The translations under genes were made by a program, and so were the position numbers. The notes beneath the pieces were generated by a model. It was not told the DNA's origin and did not search any database. It worked only from the letters and a program-made list of their open reading frames with translations. A stretch of 64,000 nt of DNA from the NCBI GenBank assembly GCA_965228435.1, contig OZ245818.1, positions 1,488,001 through 1,552,000 on the forward strand, in the 5' to 3' direction. Shown piece after piece: positions 42,792-52,268 of the stretch (positions within the stretch are counted from its first letter, which is position 1; each line of letters opens with the position of its first letter). Source of the DNA: Hoeflea_A sp965228435 (GTDB lineage Bacteria > Pseudomonadota > Alphaproteobacteria > Rhizobiales > Rhizobiaceae).

Positions 42792-45017
42792 TCAGCCAGT
42801 GCCGGATTCGAATAAATTGATGCCGAACAGCGCATCCAATTGAGGCGCGTAGACCCCGTCGGCTTTGTCGACGGGCTCGACGGTTTTCTGTTTTTCGGTC
42901 AGGGACGCTTTTGTCCCCGGCCCGAAGGCCCCGTCGGCGGTGATGCCGAGAAATGTCTGCAGCTGCGTGACCTGATCGCCGCGTGAACCGACCCGCAGAC
43001 GGCCGAGTGCCGCGTCCACCGCCGCATCGTCGCCGGCTGTGCCAGCGGCGCGCATCGACCCCGCAACAGCAGCCTCTGCGCCGGTCAGTAACAGCAGGTC
43101 GATCCGCCCATTGAGCGGTATCTGCTGAATACGGGTCAGGAACCGTTGCCATTGTGCGGTTCCATTGTTGGTGAAACGCTCGCTGCTGCCACGCACCGTC
43201 AGACAGCCGGCGGAGGAAAATGCCGTCGTCGAGAAGGCGGGGTGGATGTTGTCGGTCGGAACCGAGGTGTGCCAGAAATCCTTGGTGCCGTAGGTCAGAT
43301 CGTTTTTGGTGCGCAAGACAGTTGCCGTGCCGTCACCGTTCGTGCCAGGACGCGTCAGGCGAAGCGCCACCGGCACCTTCCATTGTTCGCGCTCCCTGTC
43401 CCAGCCATGCGAAGCGCGGCGGAACGCGTAGCAACCGGTCGGGAGCATATTGGCCCAGCTCTCACCACCCAGGCCGTTTTGCCATTTGAAGTAGCGTGTC
43501 ATCGACAACGCATTGGGCACCGTCGAACCGGTATAGGCGCTGAGCCGGCCGTTGTTGCGGTCGAAGAAGCCCATGACGCAGCGGAATGTCAGGTGATTGG
43601 GCCGCACGTCACGCATTTCGATGGAGGTCGCATCCTCGATCTGATGCCCATCGGTCAGTTCGGCGCCACGCAATCCAAACACGATGGTGCCTTCATGACC
43701 CTGCGGTTCGAACCGGTTGGCCCGGATCAACAGCTCCAGATCCGCGGGCGTCAGGGTGAAGCTGCCGCCGCGCGGTGGCGTTTCGAAATGGGCATAGTCG
43801 GGAGCGTTCACGTCGTGGTTTGGCCAGCCGACCTGCGGGACCTCCGTCAGGCTCTCCGCAGCCGCGACCACCAGCGAGGGCGGAGCGGCGTCAATCGCAT
43901 CCTCAAGCCCGACATCGTCGTCGGGGATGATTGCTCCCTCGGCGCGCTGCTCTTCCGACAGGTCGTCGCTGCCCGGTGGAGCGTCGGCTCCCGTCGCAGC
44001 TTCAGGGGCACCGGCGGCCATGGCTTCCGGCTGGCCACCGCTGGTGAGTGCGTCTGGCCAGACGCCCGTGATCGCCGTTGTGAACCGGTCTGCTGCCCGT
44101 TCGCATCCAGCGGACTTGCCATGAAGCTCATCGCGCCATTGATCCAGATCGCCGATCGCACCCAGGCAACTCACATGCATCACCCGCCCGGGGAAGGTGC
44201 CGGCAAGATCCGCAAGGGCGGCATTGTAGCGGTCGATGATCACCCGCACGATCGGCGCCCAGAGCACCTGCTCAATGCCCTTTCTCTCCAGCGATGGCCC
44301 GAGCCAGTCGCCATCGGTCTGCGGCAGCGCGTGGTCGTAGCCGTGATAAAACACTTTCAGGTCCGGAAATCGCCCCAGCAAATCGGTAAAGAAATCGCGG
44401 TAGAGATCCTTGACCGTCACCAGGAAGGCGTCGAGCGCAGGTGCGACGTAGTCAGCGGCATTGCCACTGGGGGACGCATCAACGAGAAAATCGAAAAATC
44501 CATCGCCGGCGATGTCGTTGCCGCCTGCGCTGAACAGAAAGCCGTGCGCTTCCGTGTTGCGCACCGCATCGGCAATGCGCTCGCGATTTTCCGGATTGAG
44601 GATGTCGACCAGTTCGTCGCCGGCGGCGCTCAGGCAATAGATGGCGAAGGGGCGCGCCAGGAAGTCGATCAGATCGTCATTGCGCCGCAACGGGTACTGG
44701 AACCAGGAATCTCCATCGGCAACCAGCCGAAGGCCGGGCCAACCGCGTCGAATGCGGCGTTCATAGGCGCGCTGACGCCGCCGCATCTGATAGTGATTGA
44801 GAAAATCCACAAAGAAATCGCTGACGAACCCCTCCGCTCCGTCCGGCGCAGCGTGCACGGCGGTCAGGTCGACCATCGTCTCGTCAATCTCGAAGCGCGG
44901 CGACAGCGGCCGCGATGGATCGATAACCTGTCGGAAATAGACCTGTACGTCCTCGGGCAGTGTCTGAGGATCGTTCAGCTTCTCCAGCAGTTTGGAATAG
45001 GTGATTCTGTCGGTCAT
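42792..45017 (-). CDS. Multidomain protein: SGNH-like hydrolase, His/Cys domain and peptidoglycan-binding domain
   Basis: 741 residues, no signal peptide. Residues about 95-310 look like an SGNH hydrolase: GDSW (Ser104), GGND (Asn167), and DELH (Asp297, His300 region). A long acidic/Ala-rich linker (320-395) follows. Residues about 400-650 form a second domain with HPAFSTTAFSSAGCLTV, where His592 and Cys605 recall the His...Ser-x-Gly-Cys core of YkuD-type L,D-transpeptidases; this is inference. Residues about 670-725 form a peptidoglycan-binding repeat (VGSRGDQVTQLQTFL, DGAFGPGT). The combination suggests a cell-wall-acting enzyme or effector. GGAGAGGG precedes the ATG. Confidence 0.75.
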   Translation of the reverse strand: MTDRITYSKLLEKLNDPQTLPEDVQVYFRQVIDPSRPLSPRFEIDETMVDLTAVHAAPDGAEGFVSDFFVDFLNHYQMRRRQRAYERRIRRGWPGLRLVADGDSWFQYPLRRNDDLIDFLARPFAIYCLSAAGDELVDILNPENRERIADAVRNTEAHGFLFSAGGNDIAGDGFFDFLVDASPSGNAADYVAPALDAFLVTVKDLYRDFFTDLLGRFPDLKVFYHGYDHALPQTDGDWLGPSLERKGIEQVLWAPIVRVIIDRYNAALADLAGTFPGRVMHVSCLGAIGDLDQWRDELHGKSAGCERAADRFTTAITGVWPDALTSGGQPEAMAAGAPEAATGADAPPGSDDLSEEQRAEGAIIPDDDVGLEDAIDAAPPSLVVAAAESLTEVPQVGWPNHDVNAPDYAHFETPPRGGSFTLTPADLELLIRANRFEPQGHEGTIVFGLRGAELTDGHQIEDATSIEMRDVRPNHLTFRCVMGFFDRNNGRLSAYTGSTVPNALSMTRYFKWQNGLGGESWANMLPTGCYAFRRASHGWDREREQWKVPVALRLTRPGTNGDGTATVLRTKNDLTYGTKDFWHTSVPTDNIHPAFSTTAFSSAGCLTVRGSSERFTNNGTAQWQRFLTRIQQIPLNGRIDLLLLTGAEAAVAGSMRAAGTAGDDAAVDAALGRLRVGSRGDQVTQLQTFLGITADGAFGPGTKASLTEKQKTVEPVDKADGVYAPQLDALFGINLFESGTG

Positions 45018-45333
45018 GCCGCCCTCTCCAATCGGATACCGGCCGGTTGACCGGCCGCGCAGCGAACCCTAAGACAGCATGGCCCTCAAAATAATCAGGC
45101 AATAATTACAAGCATATAGCGTCTGCTGCAAATACAGTTTAACACGCTTGACCAAACGCAAGAATACAGAACATCTAAAGAAATATACGAACGGCAAATA
45201 TATTGAGAGCAATTCGAACTTTATCTGCTGATTATCGATCAACAAACCCAATCAAGCGACGGGCACCCTGTCATTTGACCCGACGGCGCTGGCAAACTAA
45301 GCCTGTTGCATCGTTGGTGTTTTCGGGGTTGTC
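45018..45333. other. AT-rich intergenic region
   Basis: A 316-bp gap. About 45085-45245 is markedly AT-richer than its surroundings and must hold the promoters for the divergent SGNH and small membrane protein genes. A 60-codon minus-strand frame across it has no supporting features. No convincing dyad or RNA gene was seen. Confidence 0.5.
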
Positions 45334-45633
45334 ATGCGCACCATTTCCCGGCTCTGGAACGGAGACATGCCGCTTCAGGACGCGTTCTGGATATGGGCCG
45401 TTCTGGGCGGGCTTGCGGTCAATGTGGTGACCAGCCTGCTGTTCGTGTGGCTGATGATGGCGGAGCAGCCAGCGTTGGCGATTTTGGGCGGATACGGCTT
45501 GTCCCTGCCCTACAACACGCTGGCCCTGGTCGGGGTCTGGCGGTCCGCCGACCGCTTTGCGGGCGACCGGCGTCTTGCTGAGGCAATGCGGTTGATAACC
45601 GTTGTCGGGCTGGTGCTGCTCAGCGTGACATAA
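45334..45633 (+). CDS. Small membrane protein, unknown
   Basis: 99 residues with three likely membrane helices (about 18-42, 48-66, 82-98). GGGG lies before the ATG. No family recognised. Convergent with the flavin reductase gene (17-bp gap). The hydrophobic periodicity and ribosome binding site argue that it is a real gene. Confidence 0.6.
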   Translation: MRTISRLWNGDMPLQDAFWIWAVLGGLAVNVVTSLLFVWLMMAEQPALAILGGYGLSLPYNTLALVGVWRSADRFAGDRRLAEAMRLITVVGLVLLSVT

Positions 45634-45650
45634 AGCCTGGCACGCCTGGC

Positions 45651-47288
45651 CTATGCGGCTGGACCGAAGGCTTCAGTATGAATTCGCTCAGCTGCTACAC
45701 CGCCGAAACTCAGATCTTTTGTCAGATCCGCCATGAAGCCGGCCGGGCCGCACAGGAAGTAATGAGCACCCTCGGGTGCACCCAGCTCCTTCAGCAAATC
45801 AGCGCTGACTCTGCCGTGGCTGTCATAGTTGCGCCCGTTCTCATCCGACGGGTCGGGATGGCTGTAGGCGACATGGATCGTGGCATTCAAATCCGTCGCG
45901 ACGGCTCGCACCTCGTCGGCGAATGGGTGATGCCGTCCGTCGCGAACCCCGTGAACAAACAGGACCTGACGCTGGTCGTTCCGGGCCGCGAGATCGAGCA
46001 GCATGCTGATCATGGGCGTTACACCGACCCCGGCCCCGACAAGAACCACGGGCTCATCCGTCGCCGGCAGGACAAACTCTCCTGCCGGATTTCGGCTTTC
46101 GATGATATCACCCGGCTCGAGATGATCGTGCAGATGGTTCGATGCCAGGCCATGGTGCTGCCGTTTGACGCTGATGCGGTATTGCGACTGGTCTGGGGCG
46201 CCAGAAAGCGAATAGGTGCGCCGAACCGCTTCATCGACACCCGCAACGGCAAATTCGACGGGCAGATGCTGACCCGCCGAAAAGGCCGGCAGTGGTCCGC
46301 CATCGCGTGCTTCGAACACAAACGACGTGACATCGGCACTCTCGCGGATCTTGTCGACCAGGCGGAGGGAGCGAACCGACTGCGCATCGATATCCCACCG
46401 CAGCGGCAGCACCGACGGTTGCTCGACAATCGCATCGATCTCCAAGGTCACCAGCTGGCGGGCACCCGGGAAGCGTTCCATGTCATCGGACTGCCAATCG
46501 ATTGTCGCGCGACCGGTAATCTGCAACAGGCTGCCGGTCGCAAAATCGACGAACAGGAAGCCCGCACGCGGATCGGCAAGCAGGTTGCCGATGGTGTTGA
46601 AATAGTTGTTGCCGGCATAATCCGGAAATCGCAGACGGCCAGGATCGATCACTTCGACAAACCCGCGCTCGCCGCCGCGATGGGAGGCATCCATGCCGAA
46701 TGCAGGGTCGTCACCGTCGCCGCGAAAGCCGCTGGCGATGAAAAACGTGTCAGCCTTGGCCACCAACTGCTGCTGGTCGGCACTCAGCCGCGTGCTGCGC
46801 CGAGGCGCCTTTCGCGTGCCGCCCGGAACCCGTCGCAAGAGCCGTTCGCGTATATATTGCGGGCAATTGCCGAAGCTCTGATCGACCATCAGGGTTTGGC
46901 CATCGGAACCGATGCGTCCGTTTGCCCGGTTGCGGCGACGCGACGCCAGTTCAATTCCAAGAATGCCGATATCGGCGCCCGGCACGAAGGCTCTCTGCAA
47001 CGCGTCACCTGGCGCGGGGCGAGCATCCACGTGCAGCCTGCGAGGATCAGGTGAACTCAAGAAACCTTCAGGGCCGGTCAACGCGGTTGCCCAGGGTCGG
47101 CCGTGTTCATCGCGCGCCGCGGCGACGAGAAACGGCAGGCCTTTGAAGAACTCACGGTGCTGTTCCGGCATGTGATCACGTACCACCTGCCGTGCCCAGG
47201 TCTCGATTTCGCGTACGCCGAACTTTTCCTGAACGGAGCGTTCGCCGGCGTGAAAGGGGGATCGCCCGTCGTCGATGCGGGTGAGCAT
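45651..47288 (-). CDS. PNPOx-like / flavin-dependent reductase fusion
   Basis: 545 residues. The N-terminal 280 residues resemble a pyridoxamine-phosphate-oxidase-type flavin-binding split barrel (FFKGLPFLVAAARDEHGRPW, in parts, and GNNYFNTIGNLLADPRAGFLFVDF). The C-terminal part is a ferredoxin-NADP reductase module: RRTYSLSG for FAD, GAGVGVTPMISM for NAD(P), and YFLCGPAGFM. A 2Fe-2S domain is not visible. It probably reduces an unknown acceptor with NAD(P)H. CAGGAGA precedes ATG 47288. It follows the GST gene by 61 bp in the same operon. Confidence 0.8.
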   Translation of the reverse strand: MLTRIDDGRSPFHAGERSVQEKFGVREIETWARQVVRDHMPEQHREFFKGLPFLVAAARDEHGRPWATALTGPEGFLSSPDPRRLHVDARPAPGDALQRAFVPGADIGILGIELASRRRNRANGRIGSDGQTLMVDQSFGNCPQYIRERLLRRVPGGTRKAPRRSTRLSADQQQLVAKADTFFIASGFRGDGDDPAFGMDASHRGGERGFVEVIDPGRLRFPDYAGNNYFNTIGNLLADPRAGFLFVDFATGSLLQITGRATIDWQSDDMERFPGARQLVTLEIDAIVEQPSVLPLRWDIDAQSVRSLRLVDKIRESADVTSFVFEARDGGPLPAFSAGQHLPVEFAVAGVDEAVRRTYSLSGAPDQSQYRISVKRQHHGLASNHLHDHLEPGDIIESRNPAGEFVLPATDEPVVLVGAGVGVTPMISMLLDLAARNDQRQVLFVHGVRDGRHHPFADEVRAVATDLNATIHVAYSHPDPSDENGRNYDSHGRVSADLLKELGAPEGAHYFLCGPAGFMADLTKDLSFGGVAAERIHTEAFGPAA

Positions 47289-47349
47289 AACGGTCTCCTG
47301 GATCGGGGGTGTTGGGGAGGGACGCGGTCTGGCCGCGCCCCTTGAGGGA

Positions 47350-47970
47350 TCAGGCGGCGAGGCCGGCTGGTGTTGCCGGCATCGGGACGAAACCGGGTAG
47401 TTGTTCGATGCGCGCGAGCAGCGCACGAATGTTGGGATAGGCGTCGAGCGACACATTGCCCTCCGGCGCGTGCGCCGTGTAGCTGTAGATTGCCACGTCG
47501 GCGATGGTCGGGCGATCGCCAACCAGCCAGTTGCGGCCTTCCAGGTGGTTTTCCAGCCGATCAAAGACCCGCTGGGCAACGGCTGCGGCATGGCCGGGAT
47601 CGAGGTCGACGCCGAACACGGTGATCAGTCGCGCCGCCGCCGGGCCGTTGGCGATGTCGCCGGCAGCCTGGGAGAGAAACTTCTGGACTTCGGCCTCGCC
47701 AAGCGGATCTGAGGGCAACCAGTCGGGTGCGTATTTGCGCGCCAGATAGACCAGGATGGCATTGGAATCGGAAACGACCTCATCGCCGTCCTCGATCACA
47801 GGCACCTGACCGAAGGGATTGAGCGACAGAAACGGCTCTCTCTTGTGCTCACCCCCCGCCAGATCAACCTCGACGAGCGTGTGATTGATGCCGGCAAGAT
47901 TGGCAAACAGCACGGCCCGGTGAGCGTGACCGGACAGCGGAAAATGGTGGATGCGAATGGCATTCGACAT
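47350..47970 (-). CDS. Glutathione S-transferase-like protein
   Basis: 206 residues with the thioredoxin-like N-domain (SGHAHRAVLFANLAGI, NPFGQVPVIEDGD, SDSNAILVYLARKY) and helical C-domain. It probably conjugates or reduces electrophiles with glutathione. The start at 47970 is fixed by AGAGGAA; an upstream in-frame codon at 48042 lies in the divergent promoter. Operon with the flavin reductase; divergent from a LysR gene. Confidence 0.87.
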   Translation of the reverse strand: MSNAIRIHHFPLSGHAHRAVLFANLAGINHTLVEVDLAGGEHKREPFLSLNPFGQVPVIEDGDEVVSDSNAILVYLARKYAPDWLPSDPLGEAEVQKFLSQAAGDIANGPAAARLITVFGVDLDPGHAAAVAQRVFDRLENHLEGRNWLVGDRPTIADVAIYSYTAHAPEGNVSLDAYPNIRALLARIEQLPGFVPMPATPAGLAA

Positions 47971-48039
47971 GGGTTTCCTCTTTGAATTCGAACTGGAGCG
48001 ACGGTGTTTACCGTCTGACAGCGTCAATATGGCTCGCGT

Positions 48040-48050
48040 CATTCAGAATG
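48040..48050. promoter_or_regulatory. Short palindrome between GST and LysR genes
   Basis: CATTC-A-GAATG lies in an AT-rich divergent promoter region of 137 bp. It is a plausible half of a LysR site but too short for certainty. Confidence 0.3.
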
Positions 48051-48107
48051 ATAATTGCCTATATTTTTCTTTTATTATGTCCTATTCGTTCATAATTGGA
48101 GTGAGTC

Positions 48108-49013
48108 ATGGACCAGATCGAAACCATGCGCGCCTTCATTGCCGTCGCGCAGGAAGGCTCGTTCACCGGCGCCGCACGGCGCCTGCACAAATCCACCAAG
48201 CTGATCAGCAACCACGTCGCCGCGCTCGAAACGCGGCTTTCCACGCGGCTGTTTCAACGAACCACTCGGCGCGTGACGCTGACCGATGTCGGTTCGGCCT
48301 ACCTGCAGCGATGCCGCCCCCTGCTCGAACAGTTCGATGAATTGCAGGACCTGGTGCAAGACCGGCAAGCGGCCCTGTCGGGCCCGATCCGAATGACCGC
48401 GCCGACCGGTTTCGGATCGACCCATCTTGTCAGGGCGCTGATCCCGTTTCAGGGGGACCATCCAGCAATCGAAATCGACCTGCATCTGAGCGACAGCCGC
48501 GTGGCCGTGACCGAGGAAGGCTTCGACCTGGCTGTGCGCATCGGCATCCTGCGGGACTCAACCCTGCGCGTACGGCGGCTGTCGGACATGCCGGTCGTCA
48601 TCTGCGCTGCGCCGAGTTACCTGAAGGCGCACGGGCGCCCCGATCATCCGCGGGCCCTCGCCTCGCACAATTGCCTCATCGACGGGAACAGGCCGGATTC
48701 AGGCTCCTGGCGCTTTCGCGACGGTGACCGCGAGGAAACCGTGCGGGTGTCCGGCAGCTTTCGCGCCAATGCCCCAAGGGCGCTCAGTCAATTGGCAATC
48801 GGTGGTGCAGGCATTGCGCTGTGTCCCTACTACGCCGTCGAGGCGGCCTTGGCCGACGGACGGCTGGTGGAGCTTTTCAAAGACCGCCGCACCACGGAAT
48901 ACGGGCTTTACGCGCTCTACCCGCCCAACCGGCACCTGACGGCGCGCATGCGCGCCCTCATCGACCACCTGGCAGCGTATTTCGGTCGCGATCCCACCCC
49001 TGCGGGCGGATGA
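48108..49013 (+). CDS. LysR-family transcriptional regulator
   Basis: 301 residues: HTH at about 4-62 (MRAFIAVAQEGSFTGAARRL, in parts), effector domain from about 92 (GPIRMTAPTGFG). Divergent from the GST/flavin reductase operon and likely to regulate it. GGAGTG precedes the ATG. Confidence 0.87.
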   Translation: MDQIETMRAFIAVAQEGSFTGAARRLHKSTKLISNHVAALETRLSTRLFQRTTRRVTLTDVGSAYLQRCRPLLEQFDELQDLVQDRQAALSGPIRMTAPTGFGSTHLVRALIPFQGDHPAIEIDLHLSDSRVAVTEEGFDLAVRIGILRDSTLRVRRLSDMPVVICAAPSYLKAHGRPDHPRALASHNCLIDGNRPDSGSWRFRDGDREETVRVSGSFRANAPRALSQLAIGGAGIALCPYYAVEAALADGRLVELFKDRRTTEYGLYALYPPNRHLTARMRALIDHLAAYFGRDPTPAGG

Positions 49014-49040
49014 TCGCGCCGCGGAAAGCCACCATGCCGG

Positions 49041-51056
49041 TCAATTTCCGGCCGTGGCGTCCCTGTGCTTGTTGGTCCAGTCGAGACAGGATCGCAACAG
49101 CCGGAGATAGAGATTCGGCGGGTATTCATCATGATCTGAATCCGGATACCCGACGAGCTCCACGTCGACGCCCACCCGTTTGAGGGCGCGGTAGAATTCC
49201 TTCAGCTGACCGTGAGGAACATTGTCGTCGAGCAGACCGCCCTGGATCAGGGTCGGCGTTGTGACGTTCTTGACGTGAAAAATTGGCGATCGGTCAATGA
49301 AACGTTGCAGGTGATCGATGAAGCTGCCGCCCAGGTACCAGCTCGTCTGGAAGTACCCATTGGTGCCTTCCAGGCTGATATAGTCCGTCTCGCCGGCGAT
49401 CGGGCACGCGGCCTTGAAGCGCTGCGTCTGCGTGATGATCCAGCTCGTCATGGTGCCACCGTTGCTCTGGCCCACCACAAACAGCTGATCAGGGTTCGCC
49501 AGCCCTCTGTTGATCACATCATTGACGCCGGACAGGATGTCCTGGATATCGAGGACCCCAAAATTGCCGATCAAGTCCTCGCGAAACTTCTGACCGTAGC
49601 CGAGCGTGCCGCGATAGTTCGGCCGCAGGACGAAATAGCCATCCGCCGCAAAGGCCGCCGTCGGGAGGAACTTCATCAGCGGCAGGTATTCGTTGAAGTC
49701 GACACCGTTCGGGCCACCGTGGATCTGCACGACCAGCGGGTATTTGTTGCCCTCGGCGAAGTCAGACGGATAGGTCAGCAACCCTTCGACCTCGGTATTG
49801 TCCAGTGACTTCCAGCGAACCAGCTCGGTGCGGCCGATCTTGATGTCATCAAAGTTCCGATTCACCCCGGTGATCTTTTCAGGCCGGAAACGGTCGACGT
49901 CACTGATATAGATCTCGGGCGGAGTGTTGTAGGTCTGGCCGATAAACGCCAGCTTCCGGTTGGACTCGTCGATATCGACAAAGGAGGAGACCAGATAGGT
50001 GTTCAGGCCGGGAATGCTGAGATCGTCCGGCGAGCCGAACACCTTTTGATAGGGACTGCCGTCCACCGGCATTCGGTAGAAGGAGTAGGTCGTGCGGTCG
50101 TTCTCGACATAGTAGAGGCTTTTCGAATCCGGCGCCCATTGCCACGGGAACGGCAGCCGGTTCTTGGAATTCAAGGTAACCGTTTCACCTCCGTCAGCCG
50201 GCATCAGTTTGATGCTCCAGAGAAAGGACCATTTGAACGGGCCGGGTGCGTTGATGAAAGCCAGCCATTTGCCGTCGGGCGAGAATTTCGGGAAGTATTT
50301 CCAGAAACGGTTGTCCGTCTCGACCGTTTTGACCTGCAACGTATCGACATCGACGATGGAGAGTTGCGCCTCGGTCCAGAAATCGAGGCCGGGTCCCTGC
50401 TGATGCGCAAAGACGATGCGTTTGCTGTCGGGTGACCAGTCATAAGCCCAGTTGCCCGACCAGGCGCTGACCGAAAAGCTCTGGTTGGCGGTCAGATTTG
50501 TCGGATCGCCGCCTTCGGGACTGACCAGCCAAAGGTGATTCCTGTTGAACAGCGCAGGATCTTCGACGCCGGGTTCAACATAGGCGGGGTCCGGCATGAC
50601 AAAACCAATCGACCGTCCGTCGGGCGCCCATCGAAAACTGGATATGTCCTGCTTCAGATCCGTCACCTGCCGGCTCTCGCCGCCGCCGGAAGCGATCACC
50701 CAGATGCTGGAATGGCCCGACTGTGTCGACAGATAGGCAACGGATTTGCCATCCGGCGACCATTGCGCACCTGAGATGTGTTGCGACGGGTCGAGCAGGA
50801 TGCGCCGCCCTGAGCCGTCGGCGCCGGAAATCACAAAACTGGTCAGATACCGATCGTTTTCCAGATCGACGCTGTTGATGCCATAAAGCAGTTGCCCGCC
50901 GTCGGGCGAAAAGGACAGATCCGACAGTCGCTTGACCGCAAGTCCACGTTCCGGCGTCCACTCAGCCGGCTCCTGTGCCCGATTGGGTATCGTGCCCAAG
51001 AGAACGGTCAGAATGAGCGTCAGGAGATAAAGGACAAGACACTTCGCCTGTTTCAT
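49041..51056 (-). CDS. S9-family (prolyl oligopeptidase-type) serine peptidase, exported
   Basis: 671 residues. A hydrophobic signal (CLVLYLLTLILTVLLGTI) begins at residue 5. A seven-blade-type beta-propeller of WD40/PD40 repeats follows (FSPDGG, WSPDGK, WAPDGR, WSPDSK, FSPDGK). The catalytic domain has GQSNGG with the nucleophile Ser, then DDNVPHG (Asp) and DSDHDEYP (His). The usual Tyr after the Ser is Asn here. It trims short peptides, probably in the periplasm. The ATG at 51056 is chosen because it starts the signal peptide. Confidence 0.87.
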   Translation of the reverse strand: MKQAKCLVLYLLTLILTVLLGTIPNRAQEPAEWTPERGLAVKRLSDLSFSPDGGQLLYGINSVDLENDRYLTSFVISGADGSGRRILLDPSQHISGAQWSPDGKSVAYLSTQSGHSSIWVIASGGGESRQVTDLKQDISSFRWAPDGRSIGFVMPDPAYVEPGVEDPALFNRNHLWLVSPEGGDPTNLTANQSFSVSAWSGNWAYDWSPDSKRIVFAHQQGPGLDFWTEAQLSIVDVDTLQVKTVETDNRFWKYFPKFSPDGKWLAFINAPGPFKWSFLWSIKLMPADGGETVTLNSKNRLPFPWQWAPDSKSLYYVENDRTTYSFYRMPVDGSPYQKVFGSPDDLSIPGLNTYLVSSFVDIDESNRKLAFIGQTYNTPPEIYISDVDRFRPEKITGVNRNFDDIKIGRTELVRWKSLDNTEVEGLLTYPSDFAEGNKYPLVVQIHGGPNGVDFNEYLPLMKFLPTAAFAADGYFVLRPNYRGTLGYGQKFREDLIGNFGVLDIQDILSGVNDVINRGLANPDQLFVVGQSNGGTMTSWIITQTQRFKAACPIAGETDYISLEGTNGYFQTSWYLGGSFIDHLQRFIDRSPIFHVKNVTTPTLIQGGLLDDNVPHGQLKEFYRALKRVGVDVELVGYPDSDHDEYPPNLYLRLLRSCLDWTNKHRDATAGN

Positions 51057-51260
51057 CGTGCGGTACCCGGTATTGGTGAAAAGAATGAAGAGATGCAATG
51101 TACAACCAGAACTAGCACGGCTGGCGACCTGAAACCAATCACGAGCAAGTGGGCAACGTGATGATCGTCTTCAAACCGTCAACTCGACCTGCCTTGCCCA
51201 TCGATCCGTTTTGCTTCAACAATCGCCAGGCCCCGCAACCATCGGCCGAGGAAATGCTCT

Positions 51261-52106
51261 ATGGAAACGCTTGTAACCACGGAATGGCTGAGCCGGCACA
51301 TCGAAGATCCGGATCTTGTGGTGCTCGATTGCACCGTTCGCATGGAGCAGAGCGAGACCGGCGGTTTCGCCACGTCCAGTGGTCGCGCGGACTACGATGC
51401 CGGCCACATACCCGGCGCTGGTTTTGCCGACCTGACGACCGACCTTCGCGATACAGAGAGCGGAATCGGCTTTGCCGTGCCGTCACCGGAGCAATTCTGC
51501 GCTGCCATGGGCGCGCTCGGCGTCGGCGACACCACGCGGGTTGTGCTTTACGATGGGTTCCTGTCCGTCTGGGCAGCCCGGGTCTGGTGGATGCTGCGCT
51601 GGGTCGGTTTCGACAATGCCGCTCTTCTCGATGGCGGCCTCAAGCTGTGGACCGACGAGGGCCGGCCACTCTCCACCGAACCGGCAAATCGGGAACCAGC
51701 CACACTGACACCAAACCTGCGCCCGGAACTGATCGCCAGGCAGGACGAAGTGCGTGCGGCGGTCGGCGACACCGATGTTCTGCTCATCGACACGCTGCCG
51801 GCGCAGAGTTTTCGCGGTGACATCACGATGTATGAGCGGCCGGGCCACATCCCCGGCGCAGTGAATATCTGCGGAACCGATCTCATCGACGAAACGGGCC
51901 GGTTCCGACCGCACGAAGAGCTCGAGGCCATGCATCCAGGCAATCAGGAAGCCCGCACCATCACCTATTGCGGCGGTGGCATCCTCGCGTCTGCCAATGC
52001 CTTCGTCATGACGCGGCTCGGCTTCTCCGATGTCGCGGTCTACACGGCCTCCTTGCAGGAATGGTCGGCGGATCCAGACAATCCGATGGTGATCGGGGAC
52101 GATTGA
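51261..52106 (+). CDS. sseA: Sulfurtransferase with two rhodanese domains (MST/TST type)
   Basis: 281 residues: an inactive rhodanese domain (about 5-125) and an active one (about 155-275) with the persulfide Cys237 in TYCGGGILAS. The loop after the Cys (CGGGI) is closer to 3-mercaptopyruvate than thiosulfate sulfurtransferases. It transfers sulfane sulfur to cyanide or thiols. GAGGAAATG lies upstream. Monocistronic by position. Confidence 0.85.
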   Translation: METLVTTEWLSRHIEDPDLVVLDCTVRMEQSETGGFATSSGRADYDAGHIPGAGFADLTTDLRDTESGIGFAVPSPEQFCAAMGALGVGDTTRVVLYDGFLSVWAARVWWMLRWVGFDNAALLDGGLKLWTDEGRPLSTEPANREPATLTPNLRPELIARQDEVRAAVGDTDVLLIDTLPAQSFRGDITMYERPGHIPGAVNICGTDLIDETGRFRPHEELEAMHPGNQEARTITYCGGGILASANAFVMTRLGFSDVAVYTASLQEWSADPDNPMVIGDD

Positions 52107-52268
52107 ACGCCGGCATTGGTCTTCGTCAAACCCCCAATTTTTCATCTCCGGTCGATCACAATCGCGCCTTTGCAACTATTGGTTGTTTTGTTTCAATCAT
52201 TCGCCTAGATTGAATTCGGTTTTGCAGCGGGTCGGAACGTCTCCGATACCAACGACGAATGGCGACCA

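Noticed and set aside
45069..45251. 60-codon minus-strand frame in the AT-rich gap
   Set aside because: No ribosome binding site or family; AT-rich DNA gives hydrophobic codons by chance.
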